A stretch of DNA of 64,000 nt from Conexibacter woesei DSM 14684 (GCF_000025265.1 NC_013739.1:3348001-3412000), one strand, 5' to 3'. Positions 47,236 to 55,272 are shown, counted from the first letter of the stretch. Numbers and translations are program-made. Notes: generated by a model not told the origin, from the letters alone.

Positions 47236-49380
47236 TTGGAGATCGACCGCGAGCAGGTCGAGCGCGCGTTCGTCTACGCCTGCGAGCACCACGCCGACCA
47301 GCGGCGCAAGTCGGGCGAGGAGTTCATCATCCACCCGGTCGGGGTGGCGAAGATCTGCGCCGGCATGCGGCTCGACACCGAGACGCTCGTCGCCGCGCTG
47401 CTGCACGACACCGTCGAGGACACCTCCGCGTCGCTGGAGGACGTCCAGGACAAGTTCGGCGAGGAGATCGCCGGGCTGGTCGACGGCGTCACCAAGCTCA
47501 CCGGCCTGACCTTCTCCTCGCGCGACGAGGCGCAGGCGGAGAACTACCGCAAGATGATGGTCGCGATGGCCTCCGACATCCGGGTCATCCTGATCAAGCT
47601 CGCCGATCGGCTGCACAACATGCGCACGATCGAGGCGATGCCGAAGCAGAAGCAGATCGAGAAGGCGAAGGAGACGCTGGACATCTACGCGCCGATCGCG
47701 CATCGGCTCGGCATCCACGCGATCAAGTGGGAGCTGGAGGACCTCGCGTTCGCCACGCTGCACCCGCGCAAGTACACCGAGATCAAGGGCCTCGTCAACC
47801 AGCAGCGGACCGAGCGCGAGCGCTACGTCAACGAGGCGGGCGCGTTCGTCTCCAAGGAGCTGGACGCGCTCGGCATCCACGCCGAGATCTCCGGCCGCGC
47901 GAAGCACTTCTACTCGATCTACTCGAAGATGACGAGAAAGGGTCGCGAGTTCAACGAGATCTACGACCTCACCGCGATGCGCGTGATCGTCGACTCGGTG
48001 AAGGACTGCTACGGCGCGGTCGGCGTGATCCACTCGCTCTGGAAGCCGCTGCCCGGCCGCTTCAAGGACTTCGTCGCGATGCCGAAGTTCAACATGTACC
48101 AGTCGCTGCACACGACCGTGATCGGGCCGGAAGGGCGCCCGCTGGAGATCCAGATCCGCACGCGCGAGATGCACGACATGGCCGAGTTCGGCATCGCCGC
48201 GCACTGGATCTACAAGCAGGACCCGACCTCCAGCGAGGGCGACGGCAAGCTCAAGTGGCTGCGGCGCCTGCTCGACTGGCAGCAGGAGATGTCGGACCCC
48301 AAGGAGTTCATGGACACCTTGAAGGTCGACCTCTTCGAGGACGAGGTGTTCGTCTTCACGCCGAAGGGCGAGGTGAAGTCGCTGGCCGCGGGCGCGACGC
48401 CGCTGGACTTCGCCTACGAGGTCCATACCGACGTCGGCCACCGCACCGTCGGGGCGAAGGTCAACGGCAAGATGGTCCCGCTCTCGTACGAGCTGCGCTC
48501 GGGCGACATCGTCGAGGTGATGACCTCCAAGCGCGAGCGCGGCCCCTCGCGCGACTGGCTCGCGCTCGTCAAGACGACGCGCGCCCGCAACAAGATCAAG
48601 CAGTGGTTCAAGAGCGAGTCGCGCAAGGACACCGAGCACGCCGGCCGCGAGCTGCTGCAGGAGCACCTCAAGAAGCAGGGCCTGCCGGCGCAGCGGATCG
48701 TCGGCTCACCGCTGCTCGCAGACATCATCCGCGAGATGGGCTTCCGCAAGGGCGACGAGTTCTACATCGCGCTCGGCGCGGCGAAGATCTCGCCCAGAAC
48801 GGTCGTCAACAAGGTCATGCAGCGGCTCAAGCAGGGCGAGGCCGCCGAGGGCACGCCGACGGCGGCCGACGACCTGCTGAAGACCAACCCACAGCGCGAG
48901 CGGCGCCCGACGACCTCCTCGACCAAGTTCGGCATCTCGGTCGACGGCGTCGGCGACGTGATGCTGCGGCTGGCGAAGTGCTGCCGGCCGGTCCCCGGCG
49001 ACCCGATCGTCGGCTACGTCTCGCTCGGCCGCGGGATCACGATCCACCGCGAGGACTGCCCGAACGTGCAGACGCTGCGCAAGGACCCGGACCGCTTCAC
49101 GCCGGTCTCGTGGGACGGAGAGGCGGCGACGTCGTTCAAGGTCGAGATCCACATCGACGGCTGGGACCGCCATCGCCTGCTGGAAGACCTCGCCAGGACC
49201 TTCAGCGAGGCGGGGATCAACATCGTCGACGCGCGTTGCACTTCGAACCCGCCGATGATCCGCAACCGCTTCGTGATCGAGGTCGCCGACACCAAGACGC
49301 TCGACACCACGATCACCAAGCTGCGGAACATCGAGGCGGTCTTCGACGCCTACCGCGTAACGCCCGGCGCGGGCGCCTGA
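47236..49380 (+). CDS. rel: Bifunctional (p)ppGpp synthetase/hydrolase Rel
   Basis: Stringent-response enzyme of at least 714 residues. HD hydrolase domain with LLHDTVEDT (about 56), synthetase with YQSLHTTVIGPEGRPLEIQI and the RFKD motif that marks bifunctional Rel, TGS (FVFTPKGEVKSLAAGATPLD) and a C-terminal ACT domain (FKVEIHIDGWDRHRLLEDLA). The only ordinary start codon is TTG at 47236, with no Shine-Dalgarno. Upstream in-frame sequence reads as a plausible first helix (LLGDLFAIVEEHAADSPLE) without any ATG/GTG/TTG, so the true start is probably a CTG or ATT near 46990-47120. Confidence 0.95.
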   Translation: MEIDREQVERAFVYACEHHADQRRKSGEEFIIHPVGVAKICAGMRLDTETLVAALLHDTVEDTSASLEDVQDKFGEEIAGLVDGVTKLTGLTFSSRDEAQAENYRKMMVAMASDIRVILIKLADRLHNMRTIEAMPKQKQIEKAKETLDIYAPIAHRLGIHAIKWELEDLAFATLHPRKYTEIKGLVNQQRTERERYVNEAGAFVSKELDALGIHAEISGRAKHFYSIYSKMTRKGREFNEIYDLTAMRVIVDSVKDCYGAVGVIHSLWKPLPGRFKDFVAMPKFNMYQSLHTTVIGPEGRPLEIQIRTREMHDMAEFGIAAHWIYKQDPTSSEGDGKLKWLRRLLDWQQEMSDPKEFMDTLKVDLFEDEVFVFTPKGEVKSLAAGATPLDFAYEVHTDVGHRTVGAKVNGKMVPLSYELRSGDIVEVMTSKRERGPSRDWLALVKTTRARNKIKQWFKSESRKDTEHAGRELLQEHLKKQGLPAQRIVGSPLLADIIREMGFRKGDEFYIALGAAKISPRTVVNKVMQRLKQGEAAEGTPTAADDLLKTNPQRERRPTTSSTKFGISVDGVGDVMLRLAKCCRPVPGDPIVGYVSLGRGITIHREDCPNVQTLRKDPDRFTPVSWDGEAATSFKVEIHIDGWDRHRLLEDLARTFSEAGINIVDARCTSNPPMIRNRFVIEVADTKTLDTTITKLRNIEAVFDAYRVTPGAGA

Positions 49381-50297
49381 ACGACCTCGAAGTCGCGCCC
49401 GGTCAGCCGGTCGAGCGCATGCAGCTGGTCGTTGTCCCAGCGTGGGTGCGGGGCGCCGCTGACGTACCACGGCGAGCCGTTGTCGGCGAGGATCAGGCCG
49501 TAGCGCTTCATCGCGGTGGCCAGCACCCGCGCCTGCGGCGGCAGCCCGCGCAGGCTCACGCGCGCCTTCAAGCGGACGCGGAGTCCCATCGGCGGCAGGC
49601 TCGGGTCGCTCGCGTCTGATGCGAAGTGTTGCGCGGGCGGGACGAACGCCTTGCGCGTGCGCGGCGCGGTGAAGCGCAGAGCGTGACGGATCGCGCCCTG
49701 CGCGACCTCCTCGTAGCGGGCCAGGCCCGGGAGGATCGGCAGGCCGGCGGCATCGGCCGAGGTCCAGCCGCGCGGGCGCTGGCGGTCGCCGCCGCGCAGA
49801 TCGAAGATCGCGCCCGAGCCGGCCCGCCAGCTCGTGCCGCCGCCGAGCGGGTGCGCGTCGAACAGCTCGTAGAGCTTGCAGGCGCTCTTGTCCACCACGA
49901 GTACGTGGCGATCGCCGTCGGCGCGCGGCCCGCCTTCGATCGGCGCACGCGGCGGGATCGGGTACGGGCCGCGGTCGGACTCGCCGGCGTAGCCGAAGCT
50001 CACCTTCACGCGCCTCTGCCCGCCGCCCACGACCGTGTAGGGGATCCCGATCGGCCCGCCGTCCCAGCGGCCGGAGCCGAAGTCGGCGTGGAAGTTGGCG
50101 GTGAGGCCGATGCTGCGGACGAGCTGCGCTGAGTCGCTTCGAACCGGGGCTCTGTCCACGCGCTGGTTCCAGGACGAGGTCTCCCTGAGGACGGGGCAGC
50201 CGGCGAGGCTGGGGGCTTCTTGCGCGTTCACTGCCGCCGCCGCGGTGACGCCGACGCCTACGACGGCCGCGAGGAGGGTGGGGAGGAGGGCTCGCAC
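49350..50297 (-). CDS. Secreted protein of unknown function
   Basis: 315 residues from GTG at 50297 with a clear signal peptide (LLPTLLAAVVGVGVTAAAAV). The mature part contains SAQLVRSIGLTANFHADFGS, GRWDGGPIGIPYTVVGG, LVVDKSACKLYELFDAHPLG, LRFTAPRTRKAFVPPAQHFA and a C-terminal WDNDQLHALDRLTGRDFEVV. The same pattern occurs in conserved secreted actinobacterial proteins of unknown role that I cannot name further. Its 3' end overlaps the rel stop by 31 bases. Confidence 0.75.
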   Translation of the reverse strand: MRALLPTLLAAVVGVGVTAAAAVNAQEAPSLAGCPVLRETSSWNQRVDRAPVRSDSAQLVRSIGLTANFHADFGSGRWDGGPIGIPYTVVGGGQRRVKVSFGYAGESDRGPYPIPPRAPIEGGPRADGDRHVLVVDKSACKLYELFDAHPLGGGTSWRAGSGAIFDLRGGDRQRPRGWTSADAAGLPILPGLARYEEVAQGAIRHALRFTAPRTRKAFVPPAQHFASDASDPSLPPMGLRVRLKARVSLRGLPPQARVLATAMKRYGLILADNGSPWYVSGAPHPRWDNDQLHALDRLTGRDFEVVQAPAPGVTR

Positions 50298-50343
50298 GGG
50301 GCGGATCCTACATTCCGCTTCCACCGCTTTTTGAGGGCCGGTA

Positions 50344-50370
50344 GTTTGGTGGTCTCCTGGACCACCAAAC
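50344..50370 (-). terminator. 11-bp hairpin after lipid kinase gene
   Basis: Perfect inverted repeat GTTTGGTGGTC / GACCACCAAAC with a TCCTG loop, 29 bases downstream of the kinase stop on the minus strand and upstream of the secreted-protein gene. Confidence 0.6.
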
Positions 50371-50398
50371 GACCGCGGCTCGCGCAGCGTGCGCCCGC

Positions 50399-51379
50399 TC
50401 AGGCGACGATGGTGAGGGCGCCGGGGTCGGCGCGGAAGACGGCTTCGGGGACGTAGCCGAGGTAGTCGCCGTCGACCTGGAGCGGCAGCTCGCGCTCGTC
50501 GAGCGAGCGGATCGTGATCTCGCCGGCATCGGCGAACGCCTCGACGCGGTGGTGCTTGACGATCCGGGCGCTGCGGGAGAGCGCGCGCCAGGTGACCGTC
50601 GGCATGTCGATCATGCTCGCGCGCTTGAGCACGACGCCGGCGAGCGTGCCGTCGTCGAGCGCGACGTCCTCGGCGAGGTCGATCGGCCGCTTGCCGAAGT
50701 AGGTGTAGGGCATCGTGTTCTGCACCATCGCGGTGACGCCGTCTATCCGCTCGCCGCCGACCTCGACGGCGAGCCGCGGCGGGCGCACGATGTAGTCCTT
50801 CGTGAACGCCGAGACCGCGGACAGCGAGTAGAACCACGGGCCGTAGCGGGCCTTCAGGCGCGGCCTCGCGTCGACCCGCCGCGTGACGCTCGCGTCGAGC
50901 CCGAGACCGGCGGTGAAGAGGTAGCGGCGGCCGTTGACGATGCCGAGGTCGATCGCGCGCGGTCTCCAGTCGTCGGCTATCCGCAGCAGGTGCTCGGTCG
51001 CGTCGACGACGTCGTTGGGGATCCCGAGGATGCGGGCGAAGACGTTCGTCGAGCCGCCCGGCAGGCACGTCAGCGGCGTCCCGGATCCCGCGAGCCCGTT
51101 CGCCGCCTCGTTGACGGTGCCGTCGCCGCCGAAGGCGCAGACGACGTCGTAGCCCTCCTGCGCCGCTTCGCGGCACAGCTCGGTCGCGTGGTCGCGGGCC
51201 TGCGTCTCGACCGAGTCGACCTGGTAGCGCCCCTGGAGCGCGTACACGACGAGGTGCTTGAGCCGATCCGAGACCGTCGTCGCGTACGGGTTCACGATCA
51301 CGAGCATGCGCTTGCTCGGCTTGGTCGAGGCGAACGTCTCGGCGAGGCGCTCGAGCGAGTCGAGAGAGGTGGCGGTCAC
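50399..51379 (-). CDS. Diacylglycerol/sphingosine kinase family lipid kinase
   Basis: 326 residues. The DAGK catalytic domain includes MLVIVNPYATTVSD, the nucleotide-binding CAFGGDGTVNEAANGLAG, LPGGSTNVFARILG and LFTAGLGLDASVT. The C-terminal beta-sandwich ends with QVDGDYLGYVPEAVF. Family members phosphorylate diacylglycerol or related lipids at the inner membrane face. The exact lipid substrate is unknown. Confidence 0.9.
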   Translation of the reverse strand: MTATSLDSLERLAETFASTKPSKRMLVIVNPYATTVSDRLKHLVVYALQGRYQVDSVETQARDHATELCREAAQEGYDVVCAFGGDGTVNEAANGLAGSGTPLTCLPGGSTNVFARILGIPNDVVDATEHLLRIADDWRPRAIDLGIVNGRRYLFTAGLGLDASVTRRVDARPRLKARYGPWFYSLSAVSAFTKDYIVRPPRLAVEVGGERIDGVTAMVQNTMPYTYFGKRPIDLAEDVALDDGTLAGVVLKRASMIDMPTVTWRALSRSARIVKHHRVEAFADAGEITIRSLDERELPLQVDGDYLGYVPEAVFRADPGALTIVA

Positions 51380-51450
51380 GACCTGTCTACTCCGCCGCCG
51401 CGCGCGCGTTACGCGCGCGGGCGCGGCAGCGCTGGCGGGCGGTCAGGCCG

Positions 51451-52449
51451 TCAGAGCCAGTTGCGCTTGCGGAAGAAGCCGATCATCCCCGTGCCGACGA
51501 TCACGAGGATCGCGACGACGACCCAGAACGGCTCGATCTGCCCCTCGCCGGGGACTTTCACGTTCATTCCGAAGATCGACGCGATCAGCGTCAGCGGCAG
51601 GAAGACGACCGTCAGCACGGTCAGCACGCGCAGCACGTCGTTGAGCTGGTGGGAGAGGACCGACTCGTTCGTCGCCTCGAGCGCCTCGACGGTCTCCTTG
51701 TACGTCTCCAGCATCTGCCAGATGCGCTCGGAGGCGTCGTTGATGTCGTCGAAGTAGACGTCGAGGTCGTCGGCGAGGTAGCGCTGCTTCGTGCGCTCGA
51801 GGTCCCCGAAGACCGCGCGCTGCGGGCGCACGACCTTGCGGAAGTTGATGATCTCCTGCTTGACGTTGGAGATGTCGCGGACGACCTCGGCGGAGTTGCC
51901 GGCGAAGATCTCGTCCTCGACGCGCTCCAGCTTGTTGCCCATCTTCGCCAGCATCGGGAAGCTCGCGTCGACGCACGCGTCGACGATCTTGTAGAGCAGG
52001 TAGCCGGTGCCCTTCGAGAACCAGCTGTCGCGCAGCTCGTCGTTGGTGCGGCAGCGCTCGAACAGGTACTCGACCGGCTGCAGCGGCTGGTTCGGCAGCG
52101 TGACGACGAAGTCCGGCCCGACGAAGAGGTCGAGCTCGGCCGCGTTCAGGCGGCCGACCTGCTTGTCGAAGCGCGGGAAGTACAGGACGATGAAGAGGTA
52201 GTCGTCGTACTCGTCGATCTTCGGCCGCTGGTTGCGCGAGTAGACGTCCTCGTAGTCGAGCGGGTGGAAGTCGAAGCGCTCCTCCAGCCACGCGCGATCG
52301 CCGGGGCGCGGCCGCTCGATGTGGATCCAGCGGACGCCGCAGCCCTCGACGACCTCGATCTCCGAGGCTTCGGGCTCAGTCGGCGGTGCCGAGAGGTGCG
52401 CGCGCCCGCGGGGACCGCGAACGAAGCGAGGCTTGGGCAAGCTCGGCAT
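51451..52449 (-). CDS. corA: CorA-type magnesium/cobalt transporter
   Basis: 332 residues: an N-terminal alpha/beta cytosolic domain (VRWIHIERPRPGDRAWLEER, FHPLDYEDV, RPKIDEYDDYLFIVLYFP), long helices (LADDLDVYFDDINDASERIW) and two C-terminal transmembrane helices. The first ends in the selectivity motif IASIFGMNV (GMN); a basic tail RKRNWL follows the second. A pentameric channel for Mg2+ is expected. Confidence 0.95.
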   Translation of the reverse strand: MPSLPKPRFVRGPRGRAHLSAPPTEPEASEIEVVEGCGVRWIHIERPRPGDRAWLEERFDFHPLDYEDVYSRNQRPKIDEYDDYLFIVLYFPRFDKQVGRLNAAELDLFVGPDFVVTLPNQPLQPVEYLFERCRTNDELRDSWFSKGTGYLLYKIVDACVDASFPMLAKMGNKLERVEDEIFAGNSAEVVRDISNVKQEIINFRKVVRPQRAVFGDLERTKQRYLADDLDVYFDDINDASERIWQMLETYKETVEALEATNESVLSHQLNDVLRVLTVLTVVFLPLTLIASIFGMNVKVPGEGQIEPFWVVVAILVIVGTGMIGFFRKRNWL

Positions 52450-52542
52450 GGGAACTTGGCGGCTCGTCGCTCATCGGGTCGGTGATCTCAGGCGGCACGG
52501 GAGTCATTCTACCCCGCACCAGGCGTTTTCCGGAATGGCGCG

Positions 52543-52572
52543 TTGCAGGAACGTCACGAGCTTGCATATACT
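52543..52572 (+). promoter_or_regulatory. Promoter of the SAM-riboswitch operon
   Basis: TTGCAG (52543-52548) and TATACT (52567-52572) with 18-base spacing. The predicted transcript start is near 52579, just before the riboswitch aptamer. Confidence 0.7.
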
Positions 52573-52589
52573 TGCGCCACATAGCAGTA

Positions 52590-52694
52590 CGCATCCAGAG
52601 GGGTGGAGGGTTATGGCCCGACGAAGCCCCGGCAACCCCCCGTAAGGGGAAGGTGCCAATTCCATCAGGCAAAGCAACAAGCCTGGGAGATGTG
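52590..52694 (+). promoter_or_regulatory. S-box (SAM-I) riboswitch aptamer
   Basis: The conserved S-box core is complete: CATCCAGAG, GGTGGAGGG, GGCCCGACGAAGCCCCGGCA followed by ACC, a P3 hairpin (CCCC-GTAA-GGGG), AAGGTGCCAATTCC, a P4 hairpin (AGGC/GCCT) and GGGAGATG. The last pairs with CATC to close P1. It binds S-adenosylmethionine and normally shuts down sulfur/methionine genes when SAM is abundant. An intrinsic terminator follows at 52711. Confidence 0.93.
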
Positions 52695-52710
52695 GTTCGG
52701 CGGTTCTACG

Positions 52711-52744
52711 ACCTCTGCCACGGAAACCCGGCGGAGGTTTTTTT
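52711..52744 (+). terminator. Riboswitch expression-platform terminator
   Basis: ACCTCTGCC pairs with GGCGGAGGT around a 10-base loop, followed by a run of seven T ending two bases before the ATG. The 3' arm contains GGAGG, the only Shine-Dalgarno of the following gene, so the same hairpin could block both elongation and translation. Confidence 0.9.
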
Positions 52745-52745
52745 G

Positions 52746-53981
52746 ATGCCGCCAGTGTCACTGACCTGCAAAGAATGCAAGACCGTCTATGAGCTCGAGG
52801 CGAAGTACGTCTGCGAGCGCTGCTTCGGTCCCCTCGAAGTCGCCTACGCGGCGCCGACCGATGTCGACGCCGACGAGCTGCGCCGCCGCATCCAGGCGGG
52901 GCCGCACTCGCTGTGGCGCTACCGCGACTTCCTCCCGCTCGCCGGCGCGCCGCCGCGCGACACGCTGCCGGCCGGGTGGACGCCGCTGCTGCGCGCCGAC
53001 CGGCTCGCGGAGCGGCTCGGCATCGGCGAGCTGTGGATCAAGAACGACGCCGCGAACCCGACGCACTCGTTCAAGGATCGCGTCGTCGCCGTCGCGCTCG
53101 CGCGTGCGAAGGAGCTGGGCTTCCAGACGATCGCGTGCGCATCGACCGGCAACCTCGCCAACGCCGTCGCCGCGCACGCCGCGGCGGCCGGCCTCGACTC
53201 CTACGTCTTCATCCCGTCCGACCTCGAGGAGCAGAAGATCCTCGCGACCGGCGTCTACGGCACGAACCTCGTCGCCGTCAGAGGGAACTACGACGACGTC
53301 AACCGCCTCTGCACCGAGGTCGCTGGCGAGCACGAATGGGCGTTCGTGAACATCAACATGCGCCCGTACTACTCCGAGGGCTCCAAGACGATCGCGTACG
53401 AGATCGCCGAGCAGCTCGGCTGGTCGGTCCCTGATCGGATCGTCGCGCCGATCGCCTCCGGCTCGCTCTTCACGAAGGTCGCGAAGGGCTTCGAGGAGTG
53501 GATCGAGCTGGGTCTCGTAGACGGCGCGGTGCCGACGATGAACGGCGCACAGGCGACCGGCTGCTCGCCCGTCGCCACTGCGTTCGGCGAGGGCACCGAC
53601 ATCTGCCGTCCGGTCAAGCCGGACACGATCGCCAAGTCCCTCGCGATCGGCAACCCGGCCGACGGGCCGTACGCGGTCGAGCTGGCGCGCAAGACCGGCG
53701 GCGGGATCGACGCCGTCACCGACGACGAGATCCGCGCCGGCATCAAGCTGCTGGCCGAGACGACGGGCATCTTCACCGAGACGGCGGGCGGCGTCACGAC
53801 GGCGGTGCTCGCGAAGCTCGCCGCACGCGGCGACATCGACGCCAGCGAGAGAGTCGTCGCCGTCATCACCGGCGAGGGCCTGAAGACGCTCGACGTCGTG
53901 CGCGGCACGTTCGAGACGCACCTGATCGAACCGAGCTACGAGGCGTTCGAGGCGGTCGTCCCCGGCGCGGTGGCCGCCTGA
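52746..53981 (+). CDS. Threonine-synthase-like PLP enzyme, candidate O-phosphohomoserine-dependent homocysteine synthase
   Basis: Fold-type II PLP enzyme of 411 residues. It has an N-terminal zinc ribbon (Cys8, Cys11, Cys23, Cys26), the PLP lysine in NPTHSFKDR (Lys110), the phosphate-binding and Asn region IACASTGNLANAVAAHAAAA, and SGSLFTKVAKGFEEW. By homology it would be called threonine synthase, whose substrate is O-phosphohomoserine. Two things argue otherwise: it is under a SAM-I riboswitch, and its stop overlaps the start of a MoaD/ThiS-like sulfur carrier. I infer sulfhydrylation of O-phosphohomoserine to homocysteine with a protein thiocarboxylate. I recall a Streptomyces pair called MetM/MetO of this kind; this should be verified. 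A genuine threonine synthase remains possible. Confidence 0.85.
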   Translation: MPPVSLTCKECKTVYELEAKYVCERCFGPLEVAYAAPTDVDADELRRRIQAGPHSLWRYRDFLPLAGAPPRDTLPAGWTPLLRADRLAERLGIGELWIKNDAANPTHSFKDRVVAVALARAKELGFQTIACASTGNLANAVAAHAAAAGLDSYVFIPSDLEEQKILATGVYGTNLVAVRGNYDDVNRLCTEVAGEHEWAFVNINMRPYYSEGSKTIAYEIAEQLGWSVPDRIVAPIASGSLFTKVAKGFEEWIELGLVDGAVPTMNGAQATGCSPVATAFGEGTDICRPVKPDTIAKSLAIGNPADGPYAVELARKTGGGIDAVTDDEIRAGIKLLAETTGIFTETAGGVTTAVLAKLAARGDIDASERVVAVITGEGLKTLDVVRGTFETHLIEPSYEAFEAVVPGAVAA

Positions 53982-54253
53982 TGGCGATCACGGTCAAGAT
54001 CCCGACGCAGCTGCGCGCCGCCACCGGCGGCGCGTCGACCGCCTCGGTCGAGGGCGGGACGGTCGGCGAGGTGCTGGACGCGCTGTACGAGCAGTTCGGC
54101 GAGCTGCGTGAGCGGATCGCCGACGACGGCGGACTGCGGCGGTTCGTCAACGTCTACATCGGCGGGGAGGACATCCGCTTCCTCAACGGGCTGGAGACGT
54201 CGGTCGCCGACGGCGACGAGGTCACGATCCTGCCGGCGGTCGCCGGCGGCTGA
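53981..54253 (+). CDS. MoaD/ThiS-family sulfur-carrier protein
   Basis: 90 residues with a ubiquitin-like beta-grasp pattern: VKIPTQLRAATGG, TVGEVLDALYEQFGELRERI, FVNVYIGGEDIRFLNGLETS and DGDEVTILPAVAGG. The C-terminal Gly-Gly is exactly what is adenylated and converted to a thiocarboxylate in MoaD, ThiS and CysO. It starts within the stop of the PLP enzyme (TGATG), implying a fixed stoichiometric partner. No moeB/moeZ-type activating enzyme is in the window, so activation must come from elsewhere. Confidence 0.9.
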   Translation: MAITVKIPTQLRAATGGASTASVEGGTVGEVLDALYEQFGELRERIADDGGLRRFVNVYIGGEDIRFLNGLETSVADGDEVTILPAVAGG

Positions 54254-54588
54254 ACGGCCGCGGCGCCCACCGCACCACACCCTCGCAGCGTGCTCCACGC
54301 GGCGGCCCAGCGGCCGCCGCGTCGCGTTCCTGGCGCGATCGCGTTCAGTGAGGGGAAGTTGACTATTTAGGCTCTGTTTTCGCGTGCCGATAGAGACGGT
54401 GCAGCGCTGGTCGACCAAGCTCCCGCGTGTGGGACGCAGGGATCGCTGCACGGTCGCCCGTTGCGCACAGCAGATCGCAACGACGTAGGGCAGGGGAGGG
54501 CTGACGGGCCGCCGCGCGCACCGCCGCGGCGGCCCGTCAGCGTACGATGCGGCGGACGTCGCAGTGTCGCTATCAAGGGAGCCGTTGG
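54254..54588. other. Intergenic region with long hairpin
   Basis: 335 bases without a supported gene. It contains an AT-richer patch (around 54359-54380, TTGACTATTTAG) without a clear -10 partner, and the 16-bp hairpin listed at 54501-54540. Confidence 0.4.
54501..54540 (+). terminator. 16-bp perfect hairpin
   Basis: CTGACGGGCCGCCGCG / CGCGGCGGCCCGTCAG with an 8-base loop, about 250 bases after the sulfur-carrier gene and 49 before the next ATG. No T-run. A terminator or a protected 5' structure. Confidence 0.5.
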
Positions 54589-54957
54589 ATGCGCTGGAGG
54601 ATCGCCGTCGCCGCACTCGTCGCGTTCGTGGCCTGTATGGGAGCGACTGCGATCGCCGCGCCGGCTGTGCGCACGCCGTCGCTGGTCGTGAGACCGCGGG
54701 CGGCGGCGCCGGGCGGCACCGTCGTCTTCTTCGGCCGCGACTTCCCGCCGCACGTGCGGCTCGTGCTGCTGGCGGGACCGCCGAGCAGCGAGGCGACGCC
54801 GATCGGCGCGGCGCACACGGACAGAGAGGGCCGCTTCCGCGCGCCGATCAAGATCGCCCGCGGGGTCACCCCGGGCCGCTACGTCGCGCTCGCGTGCCGG
54901 CACGACTGCCGCGTCAAGGCGTCGGCGATGTTCCGCGTGCTCGCGCCGCGGGAGTAG
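54589..54957 (+). CDS. Small secreted protein
   Basis: 122 residues from ATG at 54589 (AAGGGAG upstream). Signal peptide RWRIAVAALVAFVACMGATA, then an immunoglobulin-like/IPT-like small beta domain (LVVRPRAAAPGGTVVFFGRD, VRLVLLAGP, GAAHTDREGRFRAPIKIA, GVTPGRYVALACRHDC). Proteins with such a G-x-F-P-P pattern are common extracellular modules in actinobacteria. Function unknown. Confidence 0.72.
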   Translation: MRWRIAVAALVAFVACMGATAIAAPAVRTPSLVVRPRAAAPGGTVVFFGRDFPPHVRLVLLAGPPSSEATPIGAAHTDREGRFRAPIKIARGVTPGRYVALACRHDCRVKASAMFRVLAPRE

Positions 54958-54973
54958 AGCGCGCGGGGCGGCC

Positions 54974-55037
54974 GGGCCGGCGCGCGGGGTGTGGTGCGGC
55001 GCGGCCGGCGCGCGGGGGCGGGCCGGCGCGGGGGCGG
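54974..55037. repeat. Three GC-rich near-identical units
   Basis: GGCCGGCGCGCGGGG-type units at 54974-54989, 55002-55020 and 55020-55037 lie between the convergent secreted-protein and coiled-coil genes, similar in placement to the repeats after secDF. Confidence 0.5.
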
Positions 55038-55041
55038 CCGA

Positions 55042-55272
55042 CTAGCCGCGACGGGGGTCGTCGGCGAGCGCGTGCGTCTGGGCGCTCGCGGCGGCGGCGG
55101 CACGTGCCGCGGAGCGGGCGCCGCGCGCGGCTTCGCGCAGCGCGAGCCGCTCGTCTCTCGCGTGCGCGATCAGCTGCTCCGCGGCTTCGCCGAGCGCCAG
55201 GTTGGCGCTGCTGAGGCGCTCGAGCTGCTCGGCCAGGCGCGCGAGCGGATCGTCGGCGGCGGGGACGGTCAT
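55042..55272 (-). CDS. Small helical (coiled-coil) protein, hypothetical
   Basis: 76 residues from ATG at 55272. Almost entirely helix-forming with heptad-like Leu/Ala spacing (LARLAEQLERLSSANLALGE, AAEQLIAHARDERLALREAA) and a C-terminal Ala/Arg-rich part. No Shine-Dalgarno is evident. Divergent from the XRE regulator at 55445, with which it may share control. Unknown function; existence moderately supported. Confidence 0.5.
   Translation of the reverse strand: MTVPAADDPLARLAEQLERLSSANLALGEAAEQLIAHARDERLALREAARGARSAARAAAAASAQTHALADDPRRG

Noticed and set aside
52504-52761. 85-codon minus-strand frame over the SAM riboswitch
   Set aside because: It is the complement of the aptamer and terminator; riboswitch conservation explains the sequence.
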